DNA from: Jimgerdemannia flammicorona
Lineage: Eukaryota > Mucoromycota > Endogonomycetes > Endogonales > Endogonaceae
NCBI GenBank assembly: GCA_003990745.1
Contig: RBNI01001620.1
Span: 1 to 21,585, forward strand
DNA length: 21,585 bases
Direction of reading: 5' to 3'
A program made the position numbers and the translations under genes. Numbering within the stretch: the first letter of the stretch is position 1; every line of letters starts with the position of its first letter. This document shows positions 8,420 to 17,837 of the stretch, in pieces. The notes under the pieces were generated by a model that did not search any database, was not told where the DNA came from, and saw only the letters and a program-made list of their open reading frames with translations.

Positions 8420-8700
8420 CTACCACCACATTCCCATCCCCTTCACTCTCACCCTGCTCTGCTTTATTTGACTCATCCATCGTTTCCTCCATCTCCTCCA
8501 TCCCTCCTTCTTCTCCTCTACACCAGCCTCCTGTCTGCCCTTACCCTCCGCCTTCACTGCAGCAATCTCAACCCTCTCCTCGACCACCACACCCTCCGCG
8601 GGCCTCGCAATCCACACGTACAGTGTCGGGAACTCAATCGCCGTCTCCCCTCTCAACGCCTTCTCCAATGCATGGGCCAGGTGGGGTGACTCGCTGGCAT
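8420..8700 (-). pseudogene. Coding-like remnant, perhaps the end of a Bcd1/HIT-finger protein
   Basis: On the minus strand an open frame reads HLAHALEKALRGETAIEFPTL, then an Arg/Glu/Lys-rich tail. The words L+G.T.IEFPTLYV recall the C-terminal part of Bcd1, a HIT-zinc-finger protein of box C/D snoRNP assembly, whose family has a (L.GKTIIEYPT..V)-type motif. No zinc finger is visible in the DNA upstream. The plus-strand frame across the same bases is Ser/Pro-rich and probably a shadow. The match is about 15 residues only, so the assignment is weak; it may equally be an unrelated remnant. Confidence 0.22.
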
Positions 8701-8832
8701 GCGCCCCCGTTTGAGCATTACGAGGAACTCGGTCACGCCTTGGGCATGGTAGGGATTAAGGTCGGGGAGGTGGCGAGGGGCGTGGAAAGCGTTTGGAGGA
8801 GGGGTTGCGCCGAAGGGATTCTGTGGTTGTAA

Positions 8833-9690
8833 CAGTATTGGGGCGTTAGGAGATGTGCAAAGGTAGTGTCGAATGGAGGGAATGAAGACTAACTGGTGGT
8901 TGTCGAAATTTTCTTATTAAATTACAGAAAGATCCATATCGATAGTCCAGTATATTCGGCAACAACCAACCCAACGTATCTACAATCGGCAACTAATATT
9001 CAATCACCCTCTTTATGCCAATCCAGACAAAAGCTTAACCCTTTCCAACCTACCTGAAGCTCCAATTCGTCTGGTTCATCTGATGCCTCTTCATTACCAA
9101 CCCCTGCGAGGAGGCGCTTGGAACACGTAAACCGAAATCCACCTCCGATTCGCATGAATATTTCAAGAGATAGCTTAAATCCTCCGTTAACGAATTGGGA
9201 ACTTCAGAGCCTCATTCAAGCTGGTGGTAGCAGCAATCGACGAAGCCATCGCCATGCCAAAGAAGAGGCAATCAATCCCGATGACGACTGTTTTCTGTTT
9301 TCGTAATATAAATTGAACCACGGTTGGCATTGTTACACAGGCCATTTCAAGCCAACGATTCGGTCTAAATGGATTGGTGATACTCGATTTGGAACGAGTA
9401 TTTCTGCCTACGCTAGTTGCGACGCCGCTGCAAGGGGCCGAGACCTTCCGTCCTCTTAAGTTTGTTCACGTATGCCCTCGGGACGCTTGATTGTAGCTGT
9501 AGGTCGGCTGCATTCTCGGATTCTCAATGTTCCGCACGAATCGTGGGAAGGTGAGTATTCTGGATAAACAGGGGGGGATATACAAGGAAACAAAACATTA
9601 GTACGTATGATTCTCAAGGAAAATATGCACGCCAACGACCACTGTCCTCACCCACTCACCCACGCCACATAAAATACAGTTTTTACGCAC
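8833..9690. other. Region without a recognised gene
   Basis: A 62-codon plus-strand frame at 9118-9306 (polar, Asn/Pro/Arg-rich, ending DDDCFLFS) is the only candidate. I do not recognise it, and it has no visible splice partners. The rest shows nothing beyond short frames. Confidence 0.4.
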
Positions 9691-10036
9691 GTCAACAAAG
9701 CCAAGCGGATGCGTTCAACTTAATCCTCGACCATTCGGTGGACAAGCACTGAGCCTGGGGCTGCGAAAACGGCGCGAGCATACGCCCAAGGGAATTTTGG
9801 GTGGGATTGGATACAGGAATCGTTGTAGGTTGGGGTTGCGGCTCGGGGATTAAAAAAGAGTAGGTACTTGCGTGTCTCACCTTTTGATTTCTCCGGAGGG
9901 GCAAAGCGTAGTTGATAATAACGCCAACGGCGGGATGAACCGAATATTTGCCTCAACTAGAACCAAACCCCAATGAACACGGCGACCTCACGAGCTAAAC
10001 TCAGACCCATGACCCTAACGAGCTCTATTTAATAAA
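9691..10036. other. Region with only short unrecognised frames
   Basis: Two overlapping minus-strand frames of 70-78 codons (9692-9956) overlap each other in different frames and resemble nothing I know. An AT-rich stretch follows at 10020-10070. Confidence 0.4.
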
Positions 10037-10042
10037 TTTATT
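10037..10042 (-). terminator. AATAAA poly(A) signal after the exon-like pieces
   Basis: Reverse complement TTTATT, 117 bp past the TAG at 10159-10161 on the minus strand. The spacing supports a true gene 3' end here. Confidence 0.45.
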
Positions 10043-10158
10043 ATACATATGTCAAAAATAAATAAAAATATTCATTCCTCTCTGTTCTACTCCCATAAAA
10101 AACCCCGCCGCCCAATCGGTCAACCACAGACACACGCATTCACACCGCCTTCTGTCGC

Positions 10159-11104
10159 CTACCCGACCCTCACATGAGGATCTCGTTCGCAAACGAGGCC
10201 TTGAGATCTTTGGGCAACAGCACGATGCAGGTACAGATGTATCCATGCCTACATGTGATGGGTCAGAGAAATTAGAGATCGAATAATTCAAGAAGCACCG
10301 TTGGAATACGCAGGCACATTTTTTTACGGGAATAGCATTCGCCGAAAGGTTTAAAATACGACCAAAAACGAGAATGGAGCGTACGTACGTTGAGCACTGC
10401 GTTGTTGAGGACGACACCGATCATGACGTGGAGTCGTTCAAGACATTGGGGTCAATCCGAGGTGTGCCTGTGTTTGGAGATGTGGGGGGAGGGGAGAGAG
10501 AGAGGAAGTGAAAGAAACACGGGAATCGAATGTGTCAACACAAGACCAATGCATGAAATACAAAATAAAACTCTTGTCATCTGATATAACTATTAAACGT
10601 TACACCCTAACCCACCTTCCACTTCTGCCACAAATACCTTCTGCCACAAACACCTCTCCTAAACATCCCCACTATTCCATGAACCATCAAACTAACCTTC
10701 GCCTTCAGATCGACATGTGGATGTAAAAAGCGCTGTTGATCTCAGGCCCCGCCGGAATCGGGTTGTTGATGCCGGCAAATTTCTTGAGGTAAGTGGCGTT
10801 GGCAGAGCTGCACGAAGGTTGGTGTAAGAAGAATGAATAGGGGAGGCGGGAAAGAGTGATAGGTAAGACGTCGAGTTTAAGGGAAGAGGGCGTGCAAAAT
10901 TGCGAGTGTGATATGTGGAATGAATACGGTTTCCCCCGGTTGTACGGGCTCCGAACACTTGAAACATCCCACCCTCTAAAACCGTTGAGAGAACGAAAAA
11001 GAATATACCCTGCCAATTCAATCTGCCTCCTTCTGCTTGAGCAGGAGTTGTGTCGGGCGAGCACAGGTAGTCGTTGTGTCTCTTCGTTCTTGGCGATTCA
11101 GGGC
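10159..11104 (-). pseudogene. 3' part of an unrecognised multi-exon gene (locus C)
   Basis: Exon-like pieces on the minus strand are 11104-11009, 10807-10705, about 10460-10389 and 10248-10159. The first two join (donor GTATAT at 11008, acceptor TGCAG at 10808) to read RRRQIELAG then SANATYLKKFAGINNPIPAG, PEINSAFYIH and a TGA. The last two join in phase 0 (donor GTACGT, acceptor ATGTAG) to read LERLHVMIGVVLNNAVLN then AWIHLYLHRAVAQRSQG, ending at a TAG followed by AATAAA. The middle junction needs a frameshift or another splice site, and the first exon has an upstream frame switch near 11025. I cannot name the family. The locus follows the cut end of copy B on the same strand, so it may be a different gene's 3' half joined there. 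Confidence 0.4.
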
Positions 11105-11304
11105 CTGCGGAATTCGTCGAAGAGGTTAGATAGATGGAGTTCATGGAGTGTGGTGACGTGACATGCTAATAGAAAAATGATTTTTTCTTGGCTACGTTTG
11201 ACCGATTAATTCCCTTTATTCCGATACAATGTTTAAAAGCCCCCTCCTATATTCTTTTGATAATTAATAGGCGCAGGAGATATATGATATATAGTACGAC
11301 TTAC

Positions 11305-12083
11305 TCGTGTCGCCGGCAAAGAGCTGGCACAGCTTGAGCGTAGCTTCATTAGAGTACGTGCCCGAGTCGGCCTCAATGTCAAAAGCTAATATATGAGACG
11401 AGAGAAGAAACGCGAAAGGGGGGGGGGGACGGTGCGAAACCATAAATGCACCCAGTGACCCAACCGAGAAAATATCCTGGAGCACGTGTAAATATAACAT
11501 CGAAGAACGACATGGACAGCACCCGCAGTATCAACCTCGCGATATCTTACCGAAAGGACGTATCGACGAGGAACCTCCTAAATAGTCAGGGCGAGAGCGC
11601 CGGCCTGGGCGCTTCTCGATAAAGCAGCAGCCGGCGGCCTGGCATGTCTTGATATCCTAGGAATGCAGAGACAGGGAAAGCGGTTTCATTGATTGGCCAA
11701 ATTTAAATTTTCCTGGCCTGAGAAAATCGGTCATTCTGTTACGACGGTGTGCCTGCACTCAGGTTCAAAGTCCAACTCTTTCTAACCTTGTGCATCAGAA
11801 ATTGTGATCAAGAAGGAAACATTGATGACATCGGCGGTTCTTTCTGTGCAGTAGTACGTGACAGTTGGCGGTATCACTGTGGTTCTGAATTCCATATCCT
11901 GACCCCAGTAAACATCGACGTTGTCAATGATGGGGTAAAAGTGAAAAATTGATATATATAACTTACGTTGAAGGTAGCATTCGCGGTGGTGATACCGGAC
12001 AAAAAAACCGTGGTGGCTGCAATGCTATGGCATCCACGTTGCTGTTGGTATTGTTGCCGAAGGTTGTGGTTGGGACGTTCCAT
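11305..12083 (-). pseudogene. Secreted/anchored protein of unknown family, copy B (truncated)
   Basis: Paralogue of copy A. Exon 1 is 12083-11967 (117 nt, exactly as in A) with MERPNHN at the start and a hydrophobic IAATTVFLSGITTANA stretch, a signal-peptide-like N-terminus. Exon 2 is 11898-11787 (DMEFRTTVIPPTVTYYC, then INVSFLITISDAQ) and lacks the stops seen in A. Exon 3, about 11658-11549, holds YLGGSSSIRPF but has a 2-nt difference from A just before it that breaks the frame. Exon 4 is 11385-11305 (AFDIEADSGTYSNEATLKL, then CQLFAGDT) and keeps 22 nt that A lost. Junctions 1-2 and 3-4 are in phase with GTAAG-type donors. The exons matching A's 5004-4327 are absent; other exon-like sequence follows instead. 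N-glycosylation-type NVS and NAT words fit an extracellular protein. Most likely a decaying duplicate. Confidence 0.5.
11418..11428. repeat. G11 run inside a copy B intron
   Basis: Eleven G on the plus strand in intron 3 of copy B. Copy A has no such run at the same point, so it expanded after the duplication. Confidence 0.85.
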
Positions 12084-12235
12084 ACGGAAGGAGCAGTACG
12101 AATGGATGGTGATGAGGCGCAGGGCACGTGGATGACCAAGGGATTGGTACGAACCGCGTCTGCATAGTGGTGCTTATGGGTTCAGGTTGTGGTTTGCTAA
12201 GTGTACTGGGCCGTGTGGAGCGTTCGGGAGAGAGA

Positions 12236-13009
12236 GCACCATCCAGAGGGTGTTGCAGAGGGTGCGGGACGGGCTATTCACCAAATCTAGAATTCGATCA
12301 ACCGCTTGTACTTTTTGGGTAAAAAAACGTCACATAGATGGAAAATACCTTCGCAGGCATAATGCGAGCTAAGACCCTCCCCTCGCGTCAGGATTGGACG
12401 CCGGATTATAACAACCAATTCGCCAAGACAATCAATGAGGCGCCGAAATTCCAGGCGACAATACATTATTCATGGTCGATCAAGTGGGAAAGCGGCATAA
12501 AAGCCTTCCTATTTGAGATGGGGTACAAGTATGGAAAGCCCCATTACACAAATTTGCATTTCACCAAGCCACGCCGCTTGATAGGGGTCCAACGTCATTC
12601 ATTGGTCGAGGATTAACGATCACAAAATGAAGTCACGCTCTGAAAACCGCCGCGGAACCCATGAACAATTCTATTTCGGAAATTAACATTGATCCCCTCG
12701 AATTCTAGGGCCCGTCTCAACTTCAGCAATGGCTTTCCTTGACTAGCTAAAGCCTTATGGATCTGGTGAAATTAATCAAACCGACAACCGTGGCAGCTCG
12801 TTTGCAGACTTTCGATGAAACAGAAATATATTGACAACACGCCCGTTAATTTAACATCGGGTTGGTACAGCGGTTCAGAAATACAGGAGCACAAAAAAAA
12901 AATACAAAGAGGCACATTTCCCACCAAACCGCAGTACAGCGTCCGAGCGTGAGTGCCGCAAACTCCTCCAACCCCAGATGTAAGGGGGCTCACTTGAATC
13001 ACGTGTGTG
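12236..13009. other. Region without a recognised gene
   Basis: The longest plus-strand frame (12338-12616, 92 codons) reads WTPDYNNQFAKTIN and SIKWESGIKAFLFEMGYKYG, which has a natural amino-acid balance, but I do not recognise it and see no splice partner. The stretch 12620-12860 shows nothing. Confidence 0.35.
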
Positions 13010-13072
13010 TGAATGTGATTGTCCAACATACTGCATGCCGTTGCAAGGTTTCGTGCGGATGGAAACGTGTGC

Positions 13073-13103
13073 AAAGCAAAGCAATTGGATTCAAAAGAAT
13101 ATT
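13073..13103 (-). repeat. 31-nt perfect inverted match, right copy
   Basis: Exact reverse complement of 2420-2450. Confidence 0.9.
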
Positions 13104-13251
13104 TCCTGGGGGATGATGAGATACTCCGCTGGTACTCCAGCAACCTTCAGTAATGTCTGATATTGTATGGCAGCGGGATAGGGAACACCTTGACCACAAG
13201 ACACTCCACTGGTACAGTTCGGCGAATCTATAAACCTCAGGTATAGAATGT

Positions 13252-13278
<27 letters not shown>
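13252..13278. repeat. A27 run
   Basis: The longest homopolymer inside the window. It falls within the right arm only and has no flanking direct repeat. Confidence 0.95.
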
Positions 13279-13282
<4 letters not shown>

Positions 13283-13650
13283 ATTCTGTAGAATTATTCT
13301 CTGCTTGATTTACTACAACATGACAGAGTTAAAATTTTTATTTATGTTTCCTTATAAGTTTAAATAAAGAATTTTATTATGTTGAGCCAAAATTTGGCAC
13401 AATCACATATTTCTTAAAAAGGAAATCACTATATAAATTTTATAATAGTATACGTCAAAAAATATTATCACACATCGATTTTTTAGTGACGTATTTATTT
13501 TACCCAATCATTGACAAGCACATGGCTATTTGATGACGTCTCATGGACTCGGCAGTCGCACTATCACAGCACCCCTTGGTCACAAGACATGGTTCTGTTG
13601 TATCAAAGGCCTCTTTGTCACGCATCTTGTTCCATTTAATTTGATAGGAG

Positions 13651-13667
13651 TTTTTTTTTTTTTTTTT
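13651..13667. repeat. T17 run
   Basis: Seventeen T inside the right arm of the inverted duplication; absent from the left arm. Confidence 0.95.
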
Positions 13668-13930
13668 GGTAACATTGGGTAATACGTATACATCTCAGAT
13701 GAGAGACCTTGTCTCGAATTCCTTTTCCCACGAGCCCACCAGCATTATGGGGATGTTACACACCCGCATGGAACAATAAATTTTCTTTCGCTGCCACCCA
13801 TCAATGTGAACCTGATAAGGGCGCAGCAGAGATACTACCGGAATTCCCATGCCCTTAAGGGCGGCGCCGAGCTCGGTGCATCAATAAGACGACAACAGTC
13901 AACACAGTTTTGATTTCGTTTCTTCGCCGT

Positions 13931-14290
13931 CTATAGCTTCTTTGCTGAGCACCGCGTTGAGTCAAGGCGTGGTGATGTGAATTGCGTGTACCCTACCCGA
14001 CCTGTCTCGTCCATAAATACGCCAAGAGTCTCGATCATCCGCCTGGTGTGCTCGGTGGGGCCCAGTCGGTTGTGATGGGCAGCATAGTAACTGCGCTAAC
14101 GGCACGGACGTCCTCACAGTGGCCGCGCAAGCCGTACCCTTGACAAGATTACCAAACAAGGTCGCGAAGGAGTACTTGAGGCCTAACACACCAGCGTGAC
14201 GCATCTCCCAAATGAAGCAGGGATCGGCCTGGTAGGTTAGCTGGAGGAGCGTGGGGTACACTTCATGGGCGCCGGCGAAGGATCCGCTTG
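13931..14290 (-). pseudogene. Mot1/BTAF1 fragment, broken (copy 2)
   Basis: The minus strand reads HEVYPTLLQLTYQ (from about 14267), CFIWEMRHAGVLGLKYSFAT (W at about 14210) and LVKGT, which matches the Mot1/BTAF1 HEAT segment usually containing WEVRHGGLLG.KYALA. A frameshift follows, then EDVRAVSAVTMLPI (about 14115-14075, equal to the family's DDDVRAVAAA..P block), and in another frame GPTEHTRRMIETL and LDSTRCSAKK. It keeps the WEMRHAG block that copy 1 lost, and lacks the upstream DLFDPSW and FALDHF blocks. At least two frame changes and stops prevent a product. A TTGAACAG acceptor at about 14326 may mark the start of the exon. Together the two fragments sample overlapping parts of one gene region. 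Confidence 0.75.
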
Positions 14291-14336
14291 CGTCGTGACG
14301 AAGTCGTCGACAGGTCAATACCTCGGACCTGTTCAA

Positions 14337-15477
14337 AAACCATAATCACGTCAGTGAGATCAAAATTTACAGGAACACAATAGCCGGATACTCCACAGAA
14401 CAAAGTAGACACATACTTTCCTTTTCCTTTTTTGTTCGCAGTTTATTCTATAGCTGATTCCATTTCCTAGCACAACTCGTAGTAGATTTTGCCGGCCTTC
14501 TTTTGTGTGTGCTCCATTTCACTCTCAGAACAATCTGCCCTGTCGCCAGTTTGTGTCGGCGTCACTGACTTGGGTTTAGGGTTTAAGTTTCTAGCATCGT
14601 TTCAGAATTTTTCTCCGTGACGTATATTTGTCGCTTTGAAGATATTACCGTGTCAAAAGTTCGATGCAACAATCCTCATTAGATGTGTGGTCACTCCTTC
14701 CGTTTAAAAATAGATATGTAATCGCCATAAACCAGAAATAAAAACAAAACAAAACAAAACAAAACAAAATAAAATGAAAAGAAATATCAATTACTCCAAA
14801 AATCGGTGGCAAGTCAATAAAACATATTAGATCTCGAGGGGAACCAGCGCAGAACAGAGAGGTTTAGAGTACTCCAGCACATCGTAGTTGTGGATAGGGG
14901 ACTCTTGTCTGGCTAACGTTCCCGAACATATTAACTACATCACAAACTGACCGAAGAGTTTCGATATCCATTACGGATCCCCAATTCGTAGAATCAGATA
15001 AATTGACTGCGATTTCTGGCGAAACAAAGCTGCACCAACCTCCCTTTTGAAATTGTCATTCACAAGCTCATCTCAGAATGCCAGCCGCTGCAACCTCCTT
15101 TCCTGCTCATGATGAGCTTCAATGTGGATGATGATCTTGTATGGGAGATTGGTGTTGGCTTGGTTTTGCTTCAACTGTGATAATGAATATGTTTTGGGGG
15201 TGTGCCTGGGATTCCTGAATTGATTCAGAAACGATCATTTGAAACATCTATGACGTTACAACTTGCGTCTTGGTTCGGTCTACCTCGCTATGGTACGAAT
15301 TCAACAGCCCAAAAGAGCATGGGTTCCAATAGTCTTTGCGCCGAGTATTTCTCCAATCGAAATCAGCAGATCAATGTAATGATGCGATATTTTGAGAATA
15401 GTCGTTATTAATGCGCTTCTTAGCATCACCGGGTTGGTTGTCTATTGGGGATACTAAGAAAGTCTTAAATTCGCAAA
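14337..15477. other. Region without a recognised gene
   Basis: It contains an AAAAC microsatellite and one 69-codon plus-strand frame (15202-15411) that I do not recognise. A 13-nt word TTTAGGGTTTAAG at 14574 also occurs at 126, too short to interpret. Confidence 0.45.
14741..14770 (+). repeat. (AAAAC)n microsatellite
   Basis: Five to six AAAAC units, followed by AAAAT and AAAATG variants. Confidence 0.9.
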
Positions 15478-15700
15478 ATCCAACTGCCCCATGCGAAAGT
15501 AAATTCTACAATAACGAAAGTCGGCAGCAAAGTCCATAGCCATGAAACTCACAAAGCCGACATTTAAACGATTCCCACACCGGCCCAAAGCAAATGAAGT
15601 CCACATAATGACCAGACACAATTCGCAATTATTCTATCACGGCAGGGACATTTTAGCCGTCCCTATCCCAAATGGAAGGGAGATGTTTTTGTCTCCTTAA
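15478..15700 (+). repeat. Upstream block of the MACPF-like gene, also present at the right end
   Basis: It shares CAACTGCCC, a CAAAAGTC/CGAAAGTC-type stretch, GCCAT and TCCCAAATGG followed by GATGTTTT/AATGTTTT with 21238-21385, in the same order and orientation. Similarity is patchy and was judged by eye. Confidence 0.5.
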
Positions 15701-15786
15701 CTTCTTCACAAACTGTGAATAAGTGGCATGTCGTGGTACAGTTTTGATCCCGTGCCATCGGCACATCAAACCAAATTCCCCTGACT

Positions 15787-15792
15787 TATAAC
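15787..15792 (+). promoter_or_regulatory. TATA-like element (TATAAC)
   Basis: It lies 61 bp before the ATG at 15848 and is followed by a pyrimidine-rich leader (CCTCACCCCCCC), a common arrangement in fungal promoters. Confidence 0.4.
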
Positions 15793-15847
15793 CAACCTCA
15801 CCCCCCCGACACTCACTCCCACGCCCTCTTCATTACACACTCTCAAA

Positions 15848-17738
15848 ATGTCTGAAATAACCATCGCAGCTCAGCTAGCAAGTCCCCAGGTTCGGTTGAT
15901 GCTATTCAACAATCTAAACATGAATAAAGGAATCACGGCCAAAGGCGAGCCAGCGGAGCTTCCGTGCGTCCGGCCCAAGTCCGACCCGCCCGAGTTCCAG
16001 GCCGGTGATTGCTCCAGTAACGAGGAGCTGACATGCCGGTCTAAGTGGACCACGGAAACATTGGTACTCAATGGGTTCACCAATGAATCTGTCAACGCCA
16101 TATACCACATGCTTCCAGAAGAGCTGAGCGACGTGTACAACAGCAAGCACGGGATCTCTTTTGGATCCATCTACTACCGAATCGAGCATTTCTCCAAGGG
16201 ATTGGTGCAGCTCGACCGTAAGTTATTCGAGCCAACGAAAGACTTTGAACGTCGCGTACGTGACGCACTCGCCGAGTCCAATTCCCATCAGGACATGTTC
16301 GGAAGACTGAAGAAAGTGTGGGATCAATTCGGATATGCGATCTCACAGAAAATATCTATTGGTAAGTGGGAACCTTTTGTAGTGTTCTTTCGCCATCAAC
16401 AGAATCAATCAAAAGAATACACCGGTTCTCCATCAACAGAATACACCCTTAAACAAATTCTCTCTAATCCACTCCACCCCTCCTCTCTTCCTGAAAAATT
16501 AAAACATAAATCTCTAGGCGGCAAATTAACTTTATGGGAGCCCTTTCACGAGACCGTCAACGACACTGACCGTTCGTCCTTCCGGTTGGCAAAGACGAAT
16601 GTCGAAGTAGTGTCGAAAAAGCTTGCTACTGGGTCCGGTTTCGGGGTGAATGCAAGCGCCACCCAGCCCCACTCGGCGAGGTTCTCCATCCAGCAGACTC
16701 AAGGCATGATCATTGGTACGTTTGACAGGGATAAGAATTGGCAGCACACGAGATCAGGGAGCGATCAGATGGATGGTTGTTAGATGGGGATGAATCAATA
16801 GGGGAAATGAATTATTCATATCCATTTCCTTACCTCTATTTCACATACCAGGCGGCAACCCCACTTCCTCTGGCTTCCTCCACGGTCGCCAAATCTGGGA
16901 GGACTCCTTGATGCGTGACGTCGACAGCTGGAAAGTGATCAAGCGTGAGCAAATCGTCCCTATCTACGAGTTTCTCAACGACGACCTCCGCGACCAAGTC
17001 CAAAATGTGATGAATGCCGCGATCAACCTCCAGCGTATCCGTATGGACACGGTATTCAAAGTTTGCTCGTGCAACACAAGGAATTTCCTCGCATGGGAAA
17101 ACTTCTACTACGGGCACACTAGGGCTTATGAAGGCATGGTTGTCTGCACAACTTCCCTCCAATCCGAAACGAAGGAAACACTCTCTTGGAATTTTGTCGC
17201 TGCCAACACATCTACCGCCGACTCCCATGCTCAAGATGTTTACCTGCGATATAACGATATTATTAGTATCCGACCTGTCACGAGGAAAAAAACCGAGTCC
17301 TCTTCACCCATGTACCTGTACGGCTCCCAAAATCAAAAGAGCCCTCTCACAAAGACTGCACCGGAGTGCTCGTTGCAACCCCTCAAGGGCGGGAAACCGG
17401 ACAAAGCCAATCAGTGGGTTATTGAGAAGATCGATGGTGAAGCGTGGAATGCTTTCGGGTCTGAGATCGATGTCGATGCCACCATTAGAAGGACTGCCTA
17501 CGTGCTCAAGACCGATAAGTTCAGGCTAAGACATCGTCTTAATGACAGCCATTATTTGTGTTCTCATAATCAGACTATCGAAAAGATCGATGTCAGGTTG
17601 AAACTTAATGAGTTTGGCACCCAGAAAATTGAGAGCATAAATAGTGCAAGGCAGTGTCATGAAGTGTTATTATTGACGAGGAAGGAGTGCGGAGAGCAGA
17701 AGGACGAGTGGGAGTTCCAGGTTGATTCGAGGGAGTAG
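15848..17738 (+). CDS. MACPF-like fungal protein, three exons, 532 residues
   Basis: Exons 15848-16361, 16518-16715 and 16852-17738 give 532 codons plus stop. Both introns are phase 1 (GTAAGT..CTAG and GTACGT..CCAG), and both junctions restore a Gly-Gly: GGKLTLW at residues 172-178 and GGNP at 238-241. Other marks are FGYAISQKISI just before the first junction, and W253/W264 in a WEDSL...W+VI+RE.IVPIYEFL block. As I recall, this layout (FGYF...GGKL, then GG.P...W..S...W..I....PI.+.L) belongs to the MACPF-like proteins abundant in Glomeromycotina and related fungi. MACPF proteins can form membrane pores, but the function of this fungal branch is unknown to me, and no canonical MACPF signature or signal peptide is visible. 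The gene is intact, with AATAAA at 17832. Nothing in the sequence shows toxicity; the family name is the uncertain part. Confidence 0.72.
16362..16517 (+). other. Intron 1 of the MACPF-like gene, stop-free and 3n long
   Basis: 156 nt with GTAAGT donor and CTAG acceptor. It has no in-frame stop and its length is 52 codons, so reading continues through it. Splicing is preferred because it brings the conserved GGKL motif next to KISI, and because the intron-encoded peptide is Pro/Ser/Gln-rich and unlike its surroundings. Confidence 0.75.
16716..16851 (+). other. Intron 2 of the MACPF-like gene
   Basis: 136 nt with GTACGT donor and ACCAG acceptor, phase 1. An in-frame stop at 16781-16783 means retention would end the protein early. 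Confidence 0.8.
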
Positions 17739-17831
17739 GGTGGAAAATAGAGAGTACGTGCTTTTGTGGTTTTTGCATATGTATTAGTTCATTGTGGGAA
17801 TGATGTAACATCTTATATTTTTTTATTGCTG

Positions 17832-17837
17832 AATAAA
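17832..17837 (+). terminator. AATAAA poly(A) signal of the MACPF-like gene
   Basis: 94 bp past the stop codon, on the coding strand, after a T-rich stretch. Confidence 0.6.

Larger units (their letters stand above)
11295..12235 (-). repeat. Direct duplication, copy B block
   Basis: Partner of 5034-6025. Similarity runs from just past the exon 4 donor to about 150 bp upstream of the exon 1 ATG. It is lost abruptly below about 11295, where copy A continues with four more exons. Confidence 0.75.
13010..14290 (-). repeat. Right arm of the diverged inverted duplication
   Basis: Reverse-complement partner of 1195-2560. It carries the second Mot1 fragment at its outer end and the 31-nt perfect match (13073-13103) at its inner end. 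Between them it has extra AT-rich DNA and A27 and T17 runs that the left arm lacks. Confidence 0.65.

Noticed and set aside
8395..8832. 145-codon Ser/Pro-rich plus-strand frame
   Set aside because: Low-complexity TCC/CCT-rich DNA that keeps frames open by composition. The opposite strand shows a more natural peptide over part of it, so I did not call this as a gene.
13283..13297. AATTCTGTAGAATT as a hairpin terminator
   Set aside because: A six-base AT-rich stem in AT-rich DNA next to a poly-A run is expected by chance, and eukaryotic genes do not end this way.
14741..14770. AAAAC repeat as the tail of a retroelement
   Set aside because: No element body, no internal promoter boxes upstream and no flanking target-site repeat were seen, so I left it as a microsatellite.
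15848..16783. A continuous 311-codon protein ending at 16783
   Set aside because: It reads through a consensus intron (16362-16517) and ends inside a second one. Splicing joins conserved Gly-Gly motifs and extends the product to 532 residues.
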